The translations under genes and the position numbers were made by a program. Source: Acorus gramineus (Eukaryota > Streptophyta > Magnoliopsida > Acorales > Acoraceae). Taken from it: 64,000 nucleotides of DNA. Below, piece by piece: positions 34,664-47,170 of this stretch. Where the stretch lies: contig CM060847.1 of the NCBI GenBank assembly GCA_030737835.1, positions 11,856,704-11,920,703 of the forward strand, in the 5' to 3' direction. Below the pieces are notes generated by a model. The model ran no database searches. It was given only the letters and a program-made list of their open reading frames with translations, and was not told the DNA's origin. Positions within the stretch are counted from its first letter, which is position 1. Each line of letters starts with the position of its first letter.

Positions 34664-37600
34664 TTACCTCCTCCCAGCTTCAAGATCCTCAAGTATGGAG
34701 TTAGAGTCCTGAGGTTGTTGGCGTGTTGCGACAGTCGATGTCCTGTCTGCATTGAAGCTGTTAGCAGTGTTTGCTTGGTGAATGCTACCTCCAGTCTCCT
34801 CCAACATGCGAAAATACGCGTAAGTTCCCCAACCTAAGCACCAAAACAACCATAAAACCATCAGTGGATATCTTATGATGAATCAACTGTCATGAGAGGG
34901 GGGGTCTAATAAATTCATCATTCACAACTCTTTTGTAAGTACCACGAGACAACAATGCTAGTACGCTTGATGCAGTTATCAACTTCACATGGATTGTAAT
35001 CAAGACCATCATTAGTTTCATCAAAACAAGAGTTAGTATATGGAGGAATTAGATTATGCAATGATACACGTAGTAGTTGACCACATCATTATGGTCCTAG
35101 TTGCTAGTTTACCCAACAAATCTAAGGTGATAATGCGCAACAAAAGGATTCCTGATTTGCTCAGCGATTTTCTGAGAGCAGAATATACTATATGCAGAGG
35201 AGACAAGTAAAAAAATTGGCACAGCTGTTCTTGATTTGAATAAAACATGCCACCTTTCACAATATGAGATATCCAGACAATTATCCAAGAACCATTTCTT
35301 ATCAGACTAGATGCAAATCAGTGCTTGTAACACTACAGAACAAGGAAAAATATAAGATATTATACATTATTAAATGTTTTCTCATGAACAAAACGGGAGA
35401 GAGAACTGATTACTGTGGACATATTTTTATAGAGAACATTGAAATTACATTTTAATACATCTACCATCTCGAAATTGGTCGACATTCTCTAAACATTGGA
35501 CAACATATACATCAATTTTTTTTTGTCCAATTCTACTTTGCATAACTTATTCCCTAATCCCAACTCCACAGAGGAGAGATTTACCACATGCACATATGAT
35601 GTCAAATATTGTTAAACCTATGAATACATCATTGTTTCTGGGACTACATATAGGTATGCTATGTTGTACAATTTTCGGTAAATGCAAGTTCCTTAAAGTT
35701 GTTTATTTAGTAAGATTTGACAAAGAGTGACAGAATTACCAAATCTAAATAAGCAGGAAACAGTGGAAGGCATAGGTACTTATCCCTCATATATGGCTCC
35801 AAGCAGTTAGTCACACCAGTAAATATTAACATTTGAGTGTCATCATTTGTTTTACTTCGTGACAGGTAATCCTAAGTAGATTAAAGAAAATCACATTTCA
35901 AGAATTTCCTCAATTTCTAGTGACATTCATGTCTTAGAACACTATTGAGCGTTGTTCTTCATCTTTCTTTCTATAAAATTAAGAATACACAAATGGACTA
36001 AAAACAATATATATGAGTGTAAATCACAATGCACCAAATTATATTCATGGATAATTCCCTTACATGCATATAAAGAATCAACATTCTTCTTCCCTTTTTG
36101 TTTGAAAGAAGTGTGAGGTGCACCAAATTTTGTTCAATTTGGATGACACACAAGGATCAACAATTTAATTGACTCTTTTTTGAGCATACATGAATTCTTG
36201 TACAGAATCACATATCTGGCTAATTGAAAAATGTAATAGAAGATACTTCATTATTCATGTTAATGTGAACAGACTTCGGTTCTCTATGTACTCCTGTAGC
36301 CACATACAAATGAAGATGTATGTATAATGTAGTCATGCAAAAGAGATGGTCAAAACAAGTAAAACAATTTCTTATTCTCCATGAAAAACAAATGTTAGGT
36401 GTGCCCAAAGTGGCTTCATTTAAAATAGGTTGATGCATAAACTGTAAAGTCACTGTATTAAAAACTAGGCGACAATGGATAAATCATGCAACTTCTATAG
36501 ATCATATAACTGGACATATACTTTGATTTCAAGGCATGGCATGGATGATCTAAAACTTATGCATTTTATCTTCGATGAGTAGAGGTGTAAGGATGTAAAT
36601 CAAAGCATTGCTTATTATGTATAATTCAATTACATAGATAAGCACACTGAAGGCGGTCAACAATAAGAATCAATGATCGTCGCATCACATTGCTTACCAT
36701 TTTCATGATAGGGAGCAGGGAAGAACTGCAGATAGCAAAGCGTGGCAACCACGATGCCTGAAAGAGAACATCAAAAGGAGGGGGGGGGGTGTTAATATCA
36801 AGTTTTAAACATAATAATCAACACTTACCTAACTATATACAATGATCAATCATTGTTACAAACCTAGGAGACCTCCAGCAAATACATCTTCCCAGTGGTG
36901 CCAATAGTCATTCACCCGTGATATACCAACAAGAGCTGCGACAAGCAGTGGAAGAAAGACGAGGCAGAGCTTACTGACATGACCTTTGTGATCAAATACT
37001 TTTGTCTTCCCTGACAAATATAATGCAAGAAAACCAAGGCCTGCAAAACACCCTGCATAACGAAGCTCAAACGATCAGGTTCTATTTCTTCATCATGTGA
37101 AATACTAAAACTTTCTGAATGTTTTTTACGGCCCAAAATTGCACTAGTTTGCTCCTATAAATACTTTGAAATGTTATCCGAATAATTGATACACCTCATA
37201 GGTAACAAGTAAAAACAAAACTTGAGCTGAACAACAGAAGGGAAAAAGGTGATCCTAGACTTTCTAATATAAATACCTATCCACTTAAAATTGCTATGTT
37301 GGAGTAATAGAATACTTTTCCCAGTTTGGGGTGTGGAATAAGGGTCGGATAAGGCAGGAACATTCAAAAACCTTGTTTGAACCAAGCAAAAAAAAAAAAA
37401 AATTTGTTTGATTCGGAAGAATAAAATCTAATAAATATGTTCGGATAAATTAGTATTAGTCCTACAGTAATTCTAAGGGGAGACTAAAATCACCTATACT
37501 TGCCTTCTGCAATCCAAAAAATGACTAAAGACAAAAATAATGATTACAAAATAAGAAAAATGCAACCAAACAAAAACTATCCCGATAGCTATCTATCCCA

Positions 37601-38624
37601 ATATACCACTCTTATCTCTGATAAGACTATGTCGCACCCCAAACAACAGCTTATGACTTAAAAAAAATTGAATCAACTATGTGCCCCTTACATGAAGTAT
37701 GACCACTTGGAAAGCTCTTATGTCCCTCCCTTATGAAACTTGGCACTCCCTTACAAATGACATTTCCCGTCACTAGATCATATACCTGTCCAGAATATGT
37801 ATTAACAATGCACTTATCAGATGAATCGAGCTAGGCTTTACGATAAAGAAATTATATCATTGATAAAATTCTAACAACTGAATAGAACTCACATCTTTTC
37901 CATCAGGAAAACAACGCCAGAAAAAGTCTGGCCGTGGTCGTCCAACTGCATCCTTGATTGCATCCGTTATAACTCCAGTTATCAGCACAGAAAAAAGGAG
38001 GCCTATTGTTGCATAAAGTTCACATAACAAGCTCATAAATGCTTTTTATATGTTAAGTGTTCATATTTTTAATAATTATACAATGAAAATATAGTTACCT
38101 AGTAATGAATGGTGCAAATCAAAGACGTCTCTCCTAAGATAATAGAAGACAAGCAAAATGGCAATTGGCAACAATACTGCAATAACCTAAGAAAATCATG
38201 CGGTTAAAGTCAGAATTGGTATTTGCCTAATGTAAAATTTTATATCTGACACGGAGGAATTTAGTTAAATATAAACTCCTCAATAAGCATCAGATATTCA
38301 GATGTTCACAATAATCAGATGGCTATAGAGTGAATCAATTATCATGAAAAATTGGTTGTAATTAATATATAAGACCACAGATGCTGGTTATGGTGTGATG
38401 AAACCTACCGGAACAGCCCAAAATGGAACCGTGTTGTTTTGCATTGGATATTTTAAATCAGTCATCATATCCTCTCCCACAAAACGATAGAATGGATGGA
38501 TAATATTCAAAATGACCTCCACAATGATGAGTAGTATAAGAATGAACCAATCATGCATATGTGTCCTTGCCAGCTGAATTCCATGAGTTCTTATTGTGTG
38601 CACACCCAGCTGAACTTCTCTCAT
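34664..38624 (-). CDS. LPP: Lipid phosphate phosphatase C (PAP2 family)
   Basis: Seven coding exons on the minus strand: 38624-38409, 38186-38099, 38002-37893, 37785-37692, 37052-36864, 36757-36698, 34833-34664, giving 308 residues. The start [20 protein letters not shown] is shared with B. All three PAP2 motifs are intact: [13 protein letters not shown], and [12 protein letters not shown] with Arg215. Six membrane spans are predicted, with the active site on the side set by the loops between spans 3-4 and 4-5. C agrees with A at most positions where B differs, so C looks like the functional member of the tandem pair. Its own changes are small (HTSWCFAG for HTSWSFAG, ATLCYL for ATFCYL). The protein ends EDLEAGRR. 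The family dephosphorylates phosphatidate and related lipids; in Arabidopsis LPP2 is tied to ABA signalling. Confidence 0.94.
37319..37650. mobile_element. MITE in an intron of LPP C, shared with LPP B
   Basis: The same element as 28377-28684, in the same intron and orientation. Its terminal repeats have decayed (cccagtttggggtgtgg and cgcaccccaaacaacag). An additional A14 run is present near 37388. Confidence 0.75.
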
Positions 38625-39745
38625 ACCGACCTGGGGAGAAGAATTTGTTAGCCAGATTCAACTCAAATGGAAGGAAAATTGAGTTACACAACTATAAGCT
38701 AAATAAAAGGTAGATGCACCATCATCACACACTTTGAAATGTTAAACATAGTTCATAATTCAAGTATCCAAAGACATTACAAAATATAAGGGTAACACAG
38801 AATTGCCTGGCTAATCATGATAAATTAAAAAAAAAAGGCATCAAGACTTCATCAAAACAATTTTTTAAGTTAAAGTAAAATGTGAGAAATTATTGGATTG
38901 ATAGGGAAACAAATATGTGCGTCTCTCTACTATCAAAATGACATATTAGAATAGAGTAAAGTGTTAAGATATTTGACTGACATCAATATCAGAAATGTCG
39001 CAAGTGCGGACATAAGAAAAGGTAAATGAAATACTTTCCAACATTATATTAAAGAATAAATGCTAATAATTCATCAGAAATATCTTCATTCAATGTAACA
39101 CTCTCTAATCACAGTAATCAAAAAAATCTTCATCAATCCTCATTATTGTACAACTTGTGTCCATGTAAAAAATTTCCCAAACCATGTTATGGGCTTTATA
39201 ATACCAAGCCATCTTTCTTTCTGAATTCAAACCATATACTTGAAGTACACTTTAAGGAACCTTAAATCCAGTCTCCAAAAACATAATCCAAGCAATCTCT
39301 ACATACTACATATTGAAAATAAACCAAATATTCAAAAAATGTCAAACATCAACTTTTATACAATCTTACACTGAAAACGAACTTGTCATCAAATCATTTC
39401 AAGTTTTCAACAAACTAAACTTCCTATAAAAAAAAAAAAAGTTATACCCAATCAGCATTCTTGTACTCTCCTTCCCAACCCAATATCAGGAGAGTAATAT
39501 ATGTCATCTTAAACAACATGTAAACCAGTGATCACAAGATACTCATCTTGTACTACATCATTGAAAAAAATTGCCTCCTTGTGGAGTCATGTAGAGAAAT
39601 TCAAAAAAATAATGCACCACTATCTGTCTCCACACAAAAAACTGAACAAAATAAAAACATTCAAACAAAGAAGGGAGAACATATACAAAGAAACAGACCA
39701 TGTTATGTACAGAGGATAAGAAACTCATTCAATATTGATACAAAC

Positions 39746-39965
39746 CTTATCTTGAAAAGAATCAATTGCAGACAAAATGGACAGTTAGAAGAAAAACAAA
39801 AATAAAAACATATAGAGCCAAAGCAGATGAAAAAATATTGGTTGGTCTTTGGCACTTCTTTTTGAAAGAAAAGTGAAAGCAAGGACAGACAGAGAGAATG
39901 TGGTTGAGTTTCAAATGGGGAATTGTTGGCGCTGGCCCGCAGGACTCGCAGAACAGTTTAAACAT
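39746..39965 (-). promoter_or_regulatory. Probable 5' UTR exon and core promoter of LPP C
   Basis: The donor aag|gtttgt at 39746 corresponds to 31184 in B. Compared with B, about 105 bases (31336-31455 in B) are missing just upstream of gagtttcaaatgggg, replaced by a short unrelated GC-rich stretch. The leader or core promoter of the two genes therefore differs. Confidence 0.45.
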
Positions 39966-40344
39966 CGGATTTTTTTTGTTCTTTTGAGGGCCACGTCTCC
40001 GTTAATAGATTTTTTTAATAAAAAAAAAAAACAGAGAAAATTAATCCCAGTTCTATGGAACCTGAATTAAATTTTAACTCCTGGAATATTTGAACATATT
40101 TTTAAATTCCTCAGTTTGTTGGGTATTATATCTAGTCATTCATCTAATGACTGTTATTTTTATTTTTTTATCAATTTTTTTTTATGTCTTTCTATTCTTA
40201 CAGTGTACACCGACAACAAAATTACAATATACAGATACAGTTAACAGTATATATAAACAGTAAAGAGGGGATGAAAATGAAAAATATGACCATTAATTTC
40301 ACTTAACTGTGTTTAGGCAGAAAAACTCAAATATATATAATAAT

Positions 40345-42463
40345 GGGTGAATTGTTCAAATGCTACTAGACCAGAGGTTTAATTTTTTTCTGCCTCTGAA
40401 CTTTTTTTAATTTTTTATTTATACTTGAAATCTAGTTCTATTTTTTTTTTTACCCCTGACCAGTACCACCTCATTTTTTATATTTAAATCACTCTTATCT
40501 GTCAATTAGTATTACATTTTTATAATTGATTGTTAAATATTTGTAATTGGTTATTACATTTCTGTAATTTATATGTCTTTTGTTTAATTCTATATATGAT
40601 ATTACGTATCTGTTTTGTAAATTGTAGTTTTTATAATTTCTGTTGTAATTGTTATAAGAATGATAAATGATATTATCTGTAAATGTTAGATTATGTCATT
40701 GAACATTACATTTGTAGTTTTTGTTGTACTTGTTATATAAATGTTAATTTTTATAATTGTTTAGTACATGAATCAAGAAGTAATTCTACTAAAATATTAC
40801 AATTGTTCATAAATTTTCAGTTTTGATTAATGCTATTACTATTTTTTTTTCGTATCGCTAAATAAAAATTTATTTAGGTGTTTAACTATTTGTTGTATTT
40901 TTTATGTTGCTTGAAAAGCTCATTCTTTGTTATAAAGTACATTGAATGTCTAGTTCAATGATTTTTTAGTGGGTTTCATTTCACCAAAGAGGACATGAAG
41001 AAGATTAAGGGGGAGACAACAACTGATCATTAAGATATGAAGAAAACATCGTAATTCAAACAATTGATGTATCTATTTTAACGAAACCTTAGAATTGTAT
41101 TTATAACAATTTTGCGTACGTTGAATGCACTTACTTATGATAGTGTAATGACACTGAGAATGTATATATGACCATTTTGTGTTTAAATATATTTGCATAC
41201 TTTAATATTTTTTATAAATAACTATTAAATATCTGTAACTATCTGTATAATTTCTGTATGTATCACATTATATTTCTATATTTCTGTAACTCTGTATGTA
41301 AAGGGTAGTTCGGGTATTATGAAAGTAAGGGACAAAAGAAAAAAGGGTTAAAGACATCTAAGTCCCTACAAACATGAGAAAACCCATATAAGTCCCTACT
41401 AAAATTGGGACAGACGTACGAGTCCCTGAAAACTCAGAAAAACCCAATTATCATCCCTGAGTTAAATTTCCATCCAAACTTAACGGAATATTCCCAGAAT
41501 ATTCCATCACATATAATTGTGTTGACATTGAAGTCCTTATAAACAATCATAAAGACAAATTAATCCCTGCAAAAGACAAAATTGCCCCTGAAAAACTTTT
41601 ACATTAAATTGTGTACACATTGCAGTCCCTATAAATAATCATAAAGACAAATTAATCCCTACAAAAGACAAAATTGCCCCTGAAAGATTTTTACATTTAA
41701 TTGAATAAACATTACAGTCCTTATAAATAATCGTAAAGACAAAATGGTCCCTATAAAAGACCAAAATGCCCTTGAAGAATGCATTCTATCGGTTAAAATA
41801 TTGGTTTTACATCCAAATTATGATCTTCAGGTGGAGTGTGATTGATAGGATAGAAGATGAAAAAATAAATAAATAAATTATATTATTTGTCTTTATGATT
41901 GTTTATAAAGACTGCATTCTTTATATGTAAAAATCCTTCAGGGGTATTTTTGTCTTTTACAGGGACCAATTTGTCTTTACGATTATTTATAAATACTAAT
42001 GTCTATTCAATTAAATGTAAAAGTCTTTCAGGGACAATTTTATCTTTTGCGGGGATTAATTTTCTTTATGATTATTTATAGGGACAGCAATGTGTACACA
42101 ATTTAATGTAAAAGTCTTTTAGGGACAATTTTATCTTTTGCAGGGAGTAATTTGTCTTTATGATTATTTATAAGGACTTCAATGTCAACACAATTATATG
42201 TGATGGAATATTCTGGGAATATTCCGTTAAGTTTGGATGGAAATTTAACTCAGGGATGATAAGTGGGTTTTTCTGAGTTTTCAGGGACTTGTACGTCTGT
42301 CCCAATTTTAATAGGGACTTATATGGGTTTTCTCATGTTTGTAGGGACTTAGATGTCTTTAACCCAAAAAAAATATGACCAGATTTCAGAAATAAATAAA
42401 AAATAAAAAAAAATTCAGGGATAGAAAAAAAATTAAACTCTTGGGCATTTAAACAATTCACCC
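40345..42463. mobile_element. Mutator-like MITE, split by a nested element
   Basis: The left end gggtgaattgttcaaatg is matched by the inverted right end (attgtttaaatg..). Flanking nonamers tataataat (40336-40344) and tgtaataat (42464-42472) agree in eight of nine bases. Without the inserted element at 41345-42365 it is about 1.1 kb. AT-rich, no transposase. Confidence 0.75.
41345..42365. mobile_element. Mutator-like MITE with near-complete inverted arms, nested
   Basis: It begins gggttaaagacatctaagtc and ends with the exact inverse at 42365. The two halves pair almost along their whole length (arms of about 460 bases, loop near 41790-41880). Each arm has about three tandem copies of a roughly 94-base unit (for example acaaattaatccctgcaaaa). 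The flanks are A-rich, so the target duplication is not clear. It lies inside 40345-42463. A decayed relative is at 33134-33613. Confidence 0.8.
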
Positions 42464-42643
42464 TGTAATAATTTACAATGAGATTTGGAAACTTAAAAAT
42501 AAATCTAAATATCACGTAGACCTAAAAATAATTCTAAAGTTCTTTTAAGGACCCGAATTAGTTTTTTTTTTTTTTTAAATATACACATATTTCTATCATA
42601 ATTGTGTGTTTGAGAGAGAATTCGCTGTAGAAGGACGGAGGAT

Positions 42644-42785
42644 GCCACGTAGGCATTCACTTGGTTACGTGGCATTCCCTGAGCATCCACGTTGTGCCTG
42701 CGTGGCACTGAATAGTTGGAGTTCCATGAACGCTAGCTGTGGGCTTGGTATCCCTTGTCGGCCCATGGGCCTACTCCGTACCATG
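42644..42785 (-). promoter_or_regulatory. Conserved upstream block of LPP C with paired ACGTGGC sites
   Basis: gccacgta (42644-42651) and tacgtggc (42666-42673) are separated by 14 bases exactly as upstream of B. The block continues with tgcgtggcactgaat and cggcccatggg. It now lies about 2.7 kb above the leader of C because of the transposons at 40345-42463. Confidence 0.55.
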
Positions 42786-42789
42786 TATG

Positions 42790-43480
42790 CTGTCTCACAT
42801 ATCGTGAAAGTTTTCAATACAAGAGGTATCTTATTAAATTTTCCGTATTTTTTATAAATGAGTTCCTACGAATTTTAAAATACATTTTTCATATTTTTAA
42901 TAAAAATATATTATTTCTAAAGAATCAAGACGTGTATAACCGATTATATGCTCAATTATTATTTAATGCTCCGAATAATTGCAAGAATGATTGAGTATAT
43001 CAGTATTCTTTTATTTAGAATTCTATATTATTGCGTTCATTAACGCACGACTTAATTTTTTTTTATCTTTTCACGGAATCTACTCGATCTATATTTTTTA
43101 AAAGAAGAAATTTTTTTCTTCTTCTAAAAAACAAGTTATCAAACTGACTCCAGAGTCTTTCCCTTTCTTTTCGCATCCCACTCGGATTTTTTTCTTCTAC
43201 GTATTAAAATAAACTCCAAACAAAGTCAAAACACATTAGAAGTACAAAAAGAGTATTGATTTTTCTATATAAAAAAAATCATTAATAAATCACAGCTTAA
43301 CTTAGATGGGCTCTAAATAGTCCCTAAAATTTATCCCATAACATGAGCCACACCTATCTGGCTCGCACCCCTAACTGGGATTAATTTAACCCTATGATTA
43401 CAGTCCTTACATAAGTCCTCGTTACAGTCATTGTAGTAATTTTTTTAATTTTTCAAGTAAATAAATTAGAGAAAATATAA
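42790..43480. other. Unit 2 intergenic stretch without clear match in unit 1
   Basis: AT-rich and without a gene. It occupies the place of 32300-34020 in unit 1, from which it differs by insertions and divergence. Confidence 0.35.
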
Positions 43481-43840
43481 TGTATGTCCTTGACATTAGC
43501 CTGGAAAATTATACACACACAGATCATCATCAAAACCAATGTAATGCATGTAGACATTGTCACTCTTTTATTTTTTTCTTTATAAAATATGTTTCTTTTT
43601 GACAAGGACTAGTGTGTTAGCGTGACATTGTCAGGGAACATTACACCTAAGACATCAATTGGAAAAGAAAGAAAAGAGTCTCCTGCATTGGGTGCCTCAA
43701 AAGTCTTGTTCTATTTATTCCTTCTCTAATAGGCCAGGTAAGACACCAATCAGTATTATTTAATGATAATTCTATGACTCCCTTTTAGTCCATGAAAGCT
43801 GCTCTGGTTGCTGAGTGTTTTTGTCTTCTTATGACAAAAA

Positions 43841-45799
43841 ATTCTTCATTTTGCACACCCATATGCATTGTTATATACATAGGGTTCTGTTTATAAGTAG
43901 ATTGAAAAAGTTTATTGAGTATCATTTTTATAAAAATATATGTTTTTTTTTCTCTATAGAAGGTATAGTATCTCAAATCCTTTGAAACAAGAATTAATCA
44001 TTCGGATGTCCGCACCGACCCACTCAGAGATTTACCTATGAAATCATGAGTAAGTTGATAGTAAAAATCAAACACGCATCAATGAAAAACAAACTTATGA
44101 TGCTAACTAACTCATCGAAATCTTAATGGATGTGAAAATATATTAAGAAATTAAAAGAGAGGACTGTGCATAGAAACGAGAGTTCTATGAAAATGCAATT
44201 CATTGAAATTTTCTAAAAATTGGTTCCAAACAATCTTTTTAACTAAGGTAGCTTTTTATTTATTTATTTTGGCTCGATCAACTTCTACAAGGTTTCGATC
44301 AGTGAGTTATAAATGAATATTTTCTTGAATGTTTTCAGTTGTGTAGCATCAAATATGATGTATAAAATCAAGTCATGGCTGATAGTGAAAAAAAGAGTAT
44401 ATCATATATAACCAAACTTTTAGATGGGGATTGGAATAGTTTATCTTTGTTGTTAATAAAAATAAACTTTTATATCATTTAAAAATTATCACATTTAATA
44501 ATTTCACTCACATCTCAAAATTTGGTATATCTCTGATGTAGATTGTCAAATACAAACAACTAACATTATCATAGAATTGTTAGTTTAAGAAGTATTAAAT
44601 TTTTATTTATTTTTTATCCATCAATAAAAGATGTATTTTATGTTTTTGGTGAAAATAACACATAATACAATTAAACAATAAAATCTATTGCTCTGCATGC
44701 ATAGAATGTTATCTATTGTTTACTATTATGACAAATAATATACACTATGTTCAGTGTTGATTTTTTTTATGGTGGTCTAACGGTAAGGAGAAAATTAAGG
44801 TTACAATGACAAATCAAATGATGATAGATTTTTCAACATATTTTATAATATGTAAGTTTTTATTTAAGATGTAGGCTTTAGACTTGAATTTTAAAATATA
44901 TGATATATATTATCTATCAAGGTCCATCATCCAAGAGAGAAAGCAAACATCAGTGTTAGTCAAGTGGTACATCAAGGTGTTACAACCCAATGTTTTATGT
45001 GAGGTCGCAATTAATGTTAGCTCAACCCTCCAACCAAAATTTATAAAAGTGAATTAAAAAAACACAGAGGTGGGGCCATTTTGAGAATTGGAGTGAATTG
45101 AAAGAATCAGTGGAGCCTAACATTTGAATGGAATAAATTATCCTGAACTTAAGAAACGATATTCCATTATTATGATCAAACTTAAGCAAATCTAATCCAT
45201 ACAGAGATATTATAAATTTCAAAAGAGGACCCACTATACCATTCTTTAAATTGCAGTGTGTACAGCCAAAAGAACTTGTCACCATTAAAAAAGTCTTCAA
45301 GCATAACATTCAATTCATCTAATCATCTGTCTCTTATTTTATTTTATTTTTTGGTGGAGGCGCGCACAAAGGATAAATCGATCCACATGGCACATATTTT
45401 GATATTTTGAATGCATATATATTTTTTTATATTATTCATAATAAAATATATAATGACATAGTATAATATATATTTTATATATATTTTATTAAAATTTTTA
45501 TATAATATATTAGGTTATATGATACTTGTAGAATAACTGTAAAAGTATCCGGCTGCAACCAAAGGAAATTATTTGTGTAATTTAATTTAATCATAATATG
45601 AAAAAAGAAGTAGCCAAGAAGACAAGACAATAGCAGAGGCAGCTATCCAAAGATTTGAATAAATAAAAGCATACACAAATAGGGAGAGAGTGAGTGGTTG
45701 AAAACAATGGTGAATGTGATAGGATTGCTAGAATTTCTTTAATTATATTGTTTCTGTTTTCAGAGTCTAAAAAGTGAGCAAGCTATGTAAAATTGAGGA
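43841..45799. other. Intergenic, no gene seen
   Basis: AT-rich sequence right of the tandem duplication. The minus-strand frame 45022-45309 has no recognisable domain, splice context or codon bias, and I do not call it. Confidence 0.4.
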
Positions 45800-45808
45800 A
45801 ATTATTTA

Positions 45809-46250
45809 AGGGTCCATGTAATCAATTATTTTTAGGTTTTTGAAAATGTTTAAGTTTTTTTAGGTTCCTAAAATGGTGAAAAATTATCTTTAGATCCTTT
45901 CAATCGAATGTGGTTCAAAAATATAAAAAATCCTCTCACCTAATTATGCGAAGGTTAACAATGTATTGGGAGTGTCAATAGTGTACTAAAGATACTTAAC
46001 AATGTACTGGAAGTGTTTACAGTGTACTTGAAATAATTGGATTGGAGGCATTTTATGCGAAGATTAATAATGTATTAAGGAATATTAATAGTATACTAGA
46101 TATAATTAACAATGTATTAAAGAGTGTTAACAGTGTACTAAAACAATTGGACAAGAACATCCGATTGGAGAGACCGTCTTAAGGACCTAAAAAAAACTTG
46201 AAAAATTCTAAAGACCTAAAATTAATAGACAGTTGAACGATTGAACTCCT
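45809..46250. mobile_element. Mutator-like MITE with internal tandem repeats
   Basis: The left arm (tttttaggttcctaa block) pairs with the right arm (tttttttaggtccttaa when inverted). Flanks aattattta (45800-45808) and aattaattt (46251-46259) agree in seven of nine. The centre repeats an aacaatgtatt..agtgtacta unit about four times. Confidence 0.55.
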
Positions 46251-46790
46251 AATTAATTTCACATAAAAATTTGATGTGTCGAATATTTTCAAGTACGAAG
46301 CACTCAGGATTTGCACCCACTGTGACATTAGGAAAAGTTGTGTGTGTATCTTTTCAATTAATTTATTAGCACTCTAAATTAAATCTCGTTGACCATTTTT
46401 GACACCAGTTTTTTTTTTTTTAAATGATGGTTACACAAGGGATGAGGAGTGTGACAGCTAATTCAAACAGATGAGATTAAGGTAAATTTAATTAATAAAA
46501 TAATAACTAGTTTGATAGCTGACATTTTCTAAATAATTATTTTGCTAAATCTTCTTTAACAATAAAAAAATCAGTGGTTAACCAACCTTTTCTATTTCTT
46601 TAGTTTTAAATTTAACCTTTCATTTTTAGATTTTGATTTTTATATTTTAAAAATAAAAAAATAATTTTTTTGGGAAAAAAGGAAAAAGATTGGGAATAGC
46701 TCTTTCTAAATTTATTGTATTATTTACAAATAAATATTGTTTATAAATATGATTCCAAAGTACAACCATTTAAAAGTCAATGAAATTAAA

Positions 46791-47170
46791 GGGGGCGTTT
46801 GGTTCAGCAGATTGCTGATTTTAAGTGTTGATTATTTAAGTGAAAAACTGTGTGGTTCGATAAAGAAAATAAATTCTTATTTGTGATGTTTATATAAGGG
46901 TATTTAAATCAGTTTTATGAAATATTTTGTTTATTAATATTTGATTCACCACTTTGTATAAAATGAAAAAATTGGTGATAAAAGGTCTTTCAACAATCAA
47001 TAACTAAAATATATTTTAAATAAACGTCAAACTGTTTACTTATTAAAAAAATATTTATTCATCAATAAATAATTATAAAAAGTACTTAAAACAAACACCC
47101 AAATAAGAACTAATTGTTTATTTTAAGTGATAAGTCAAATAAGTTCTTATTTTCCGCCAAACTAGACACC
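46791..47170. mobile_element. MITE-like element with ggcgtttggttc ends
   Basis: The left end gggggcgtttggttcagcag and the inverted right end ggtgtctagtttggcgg are similar to hAT/Harbinger-like MITE termini. The interior is AT-rich. No target duplication could be fixed. Confidence 0.4.

Larger units (their letters stand above)
34433..43840. repeat. Tandem duplication, unit 2 (contains LPP C)
   Basis: Aligns with unit 1 (25476-34432). It is longer mainly because of the nested transposons at 40345-42463. The right-end segment (about 43480-43840, including aatgcatgtagaca and tgacaaaaa) matches 34040-34432 immediately before the junction, which fixes the unit's right edge. Confidence 0.9.

Noticed and set aside
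45022-45309. 95-residue minus-strand frame as a gene
   Set aside because: No domain, no neighbouring exon with matching splice sites and AT-rich codon use unlike the real genes.
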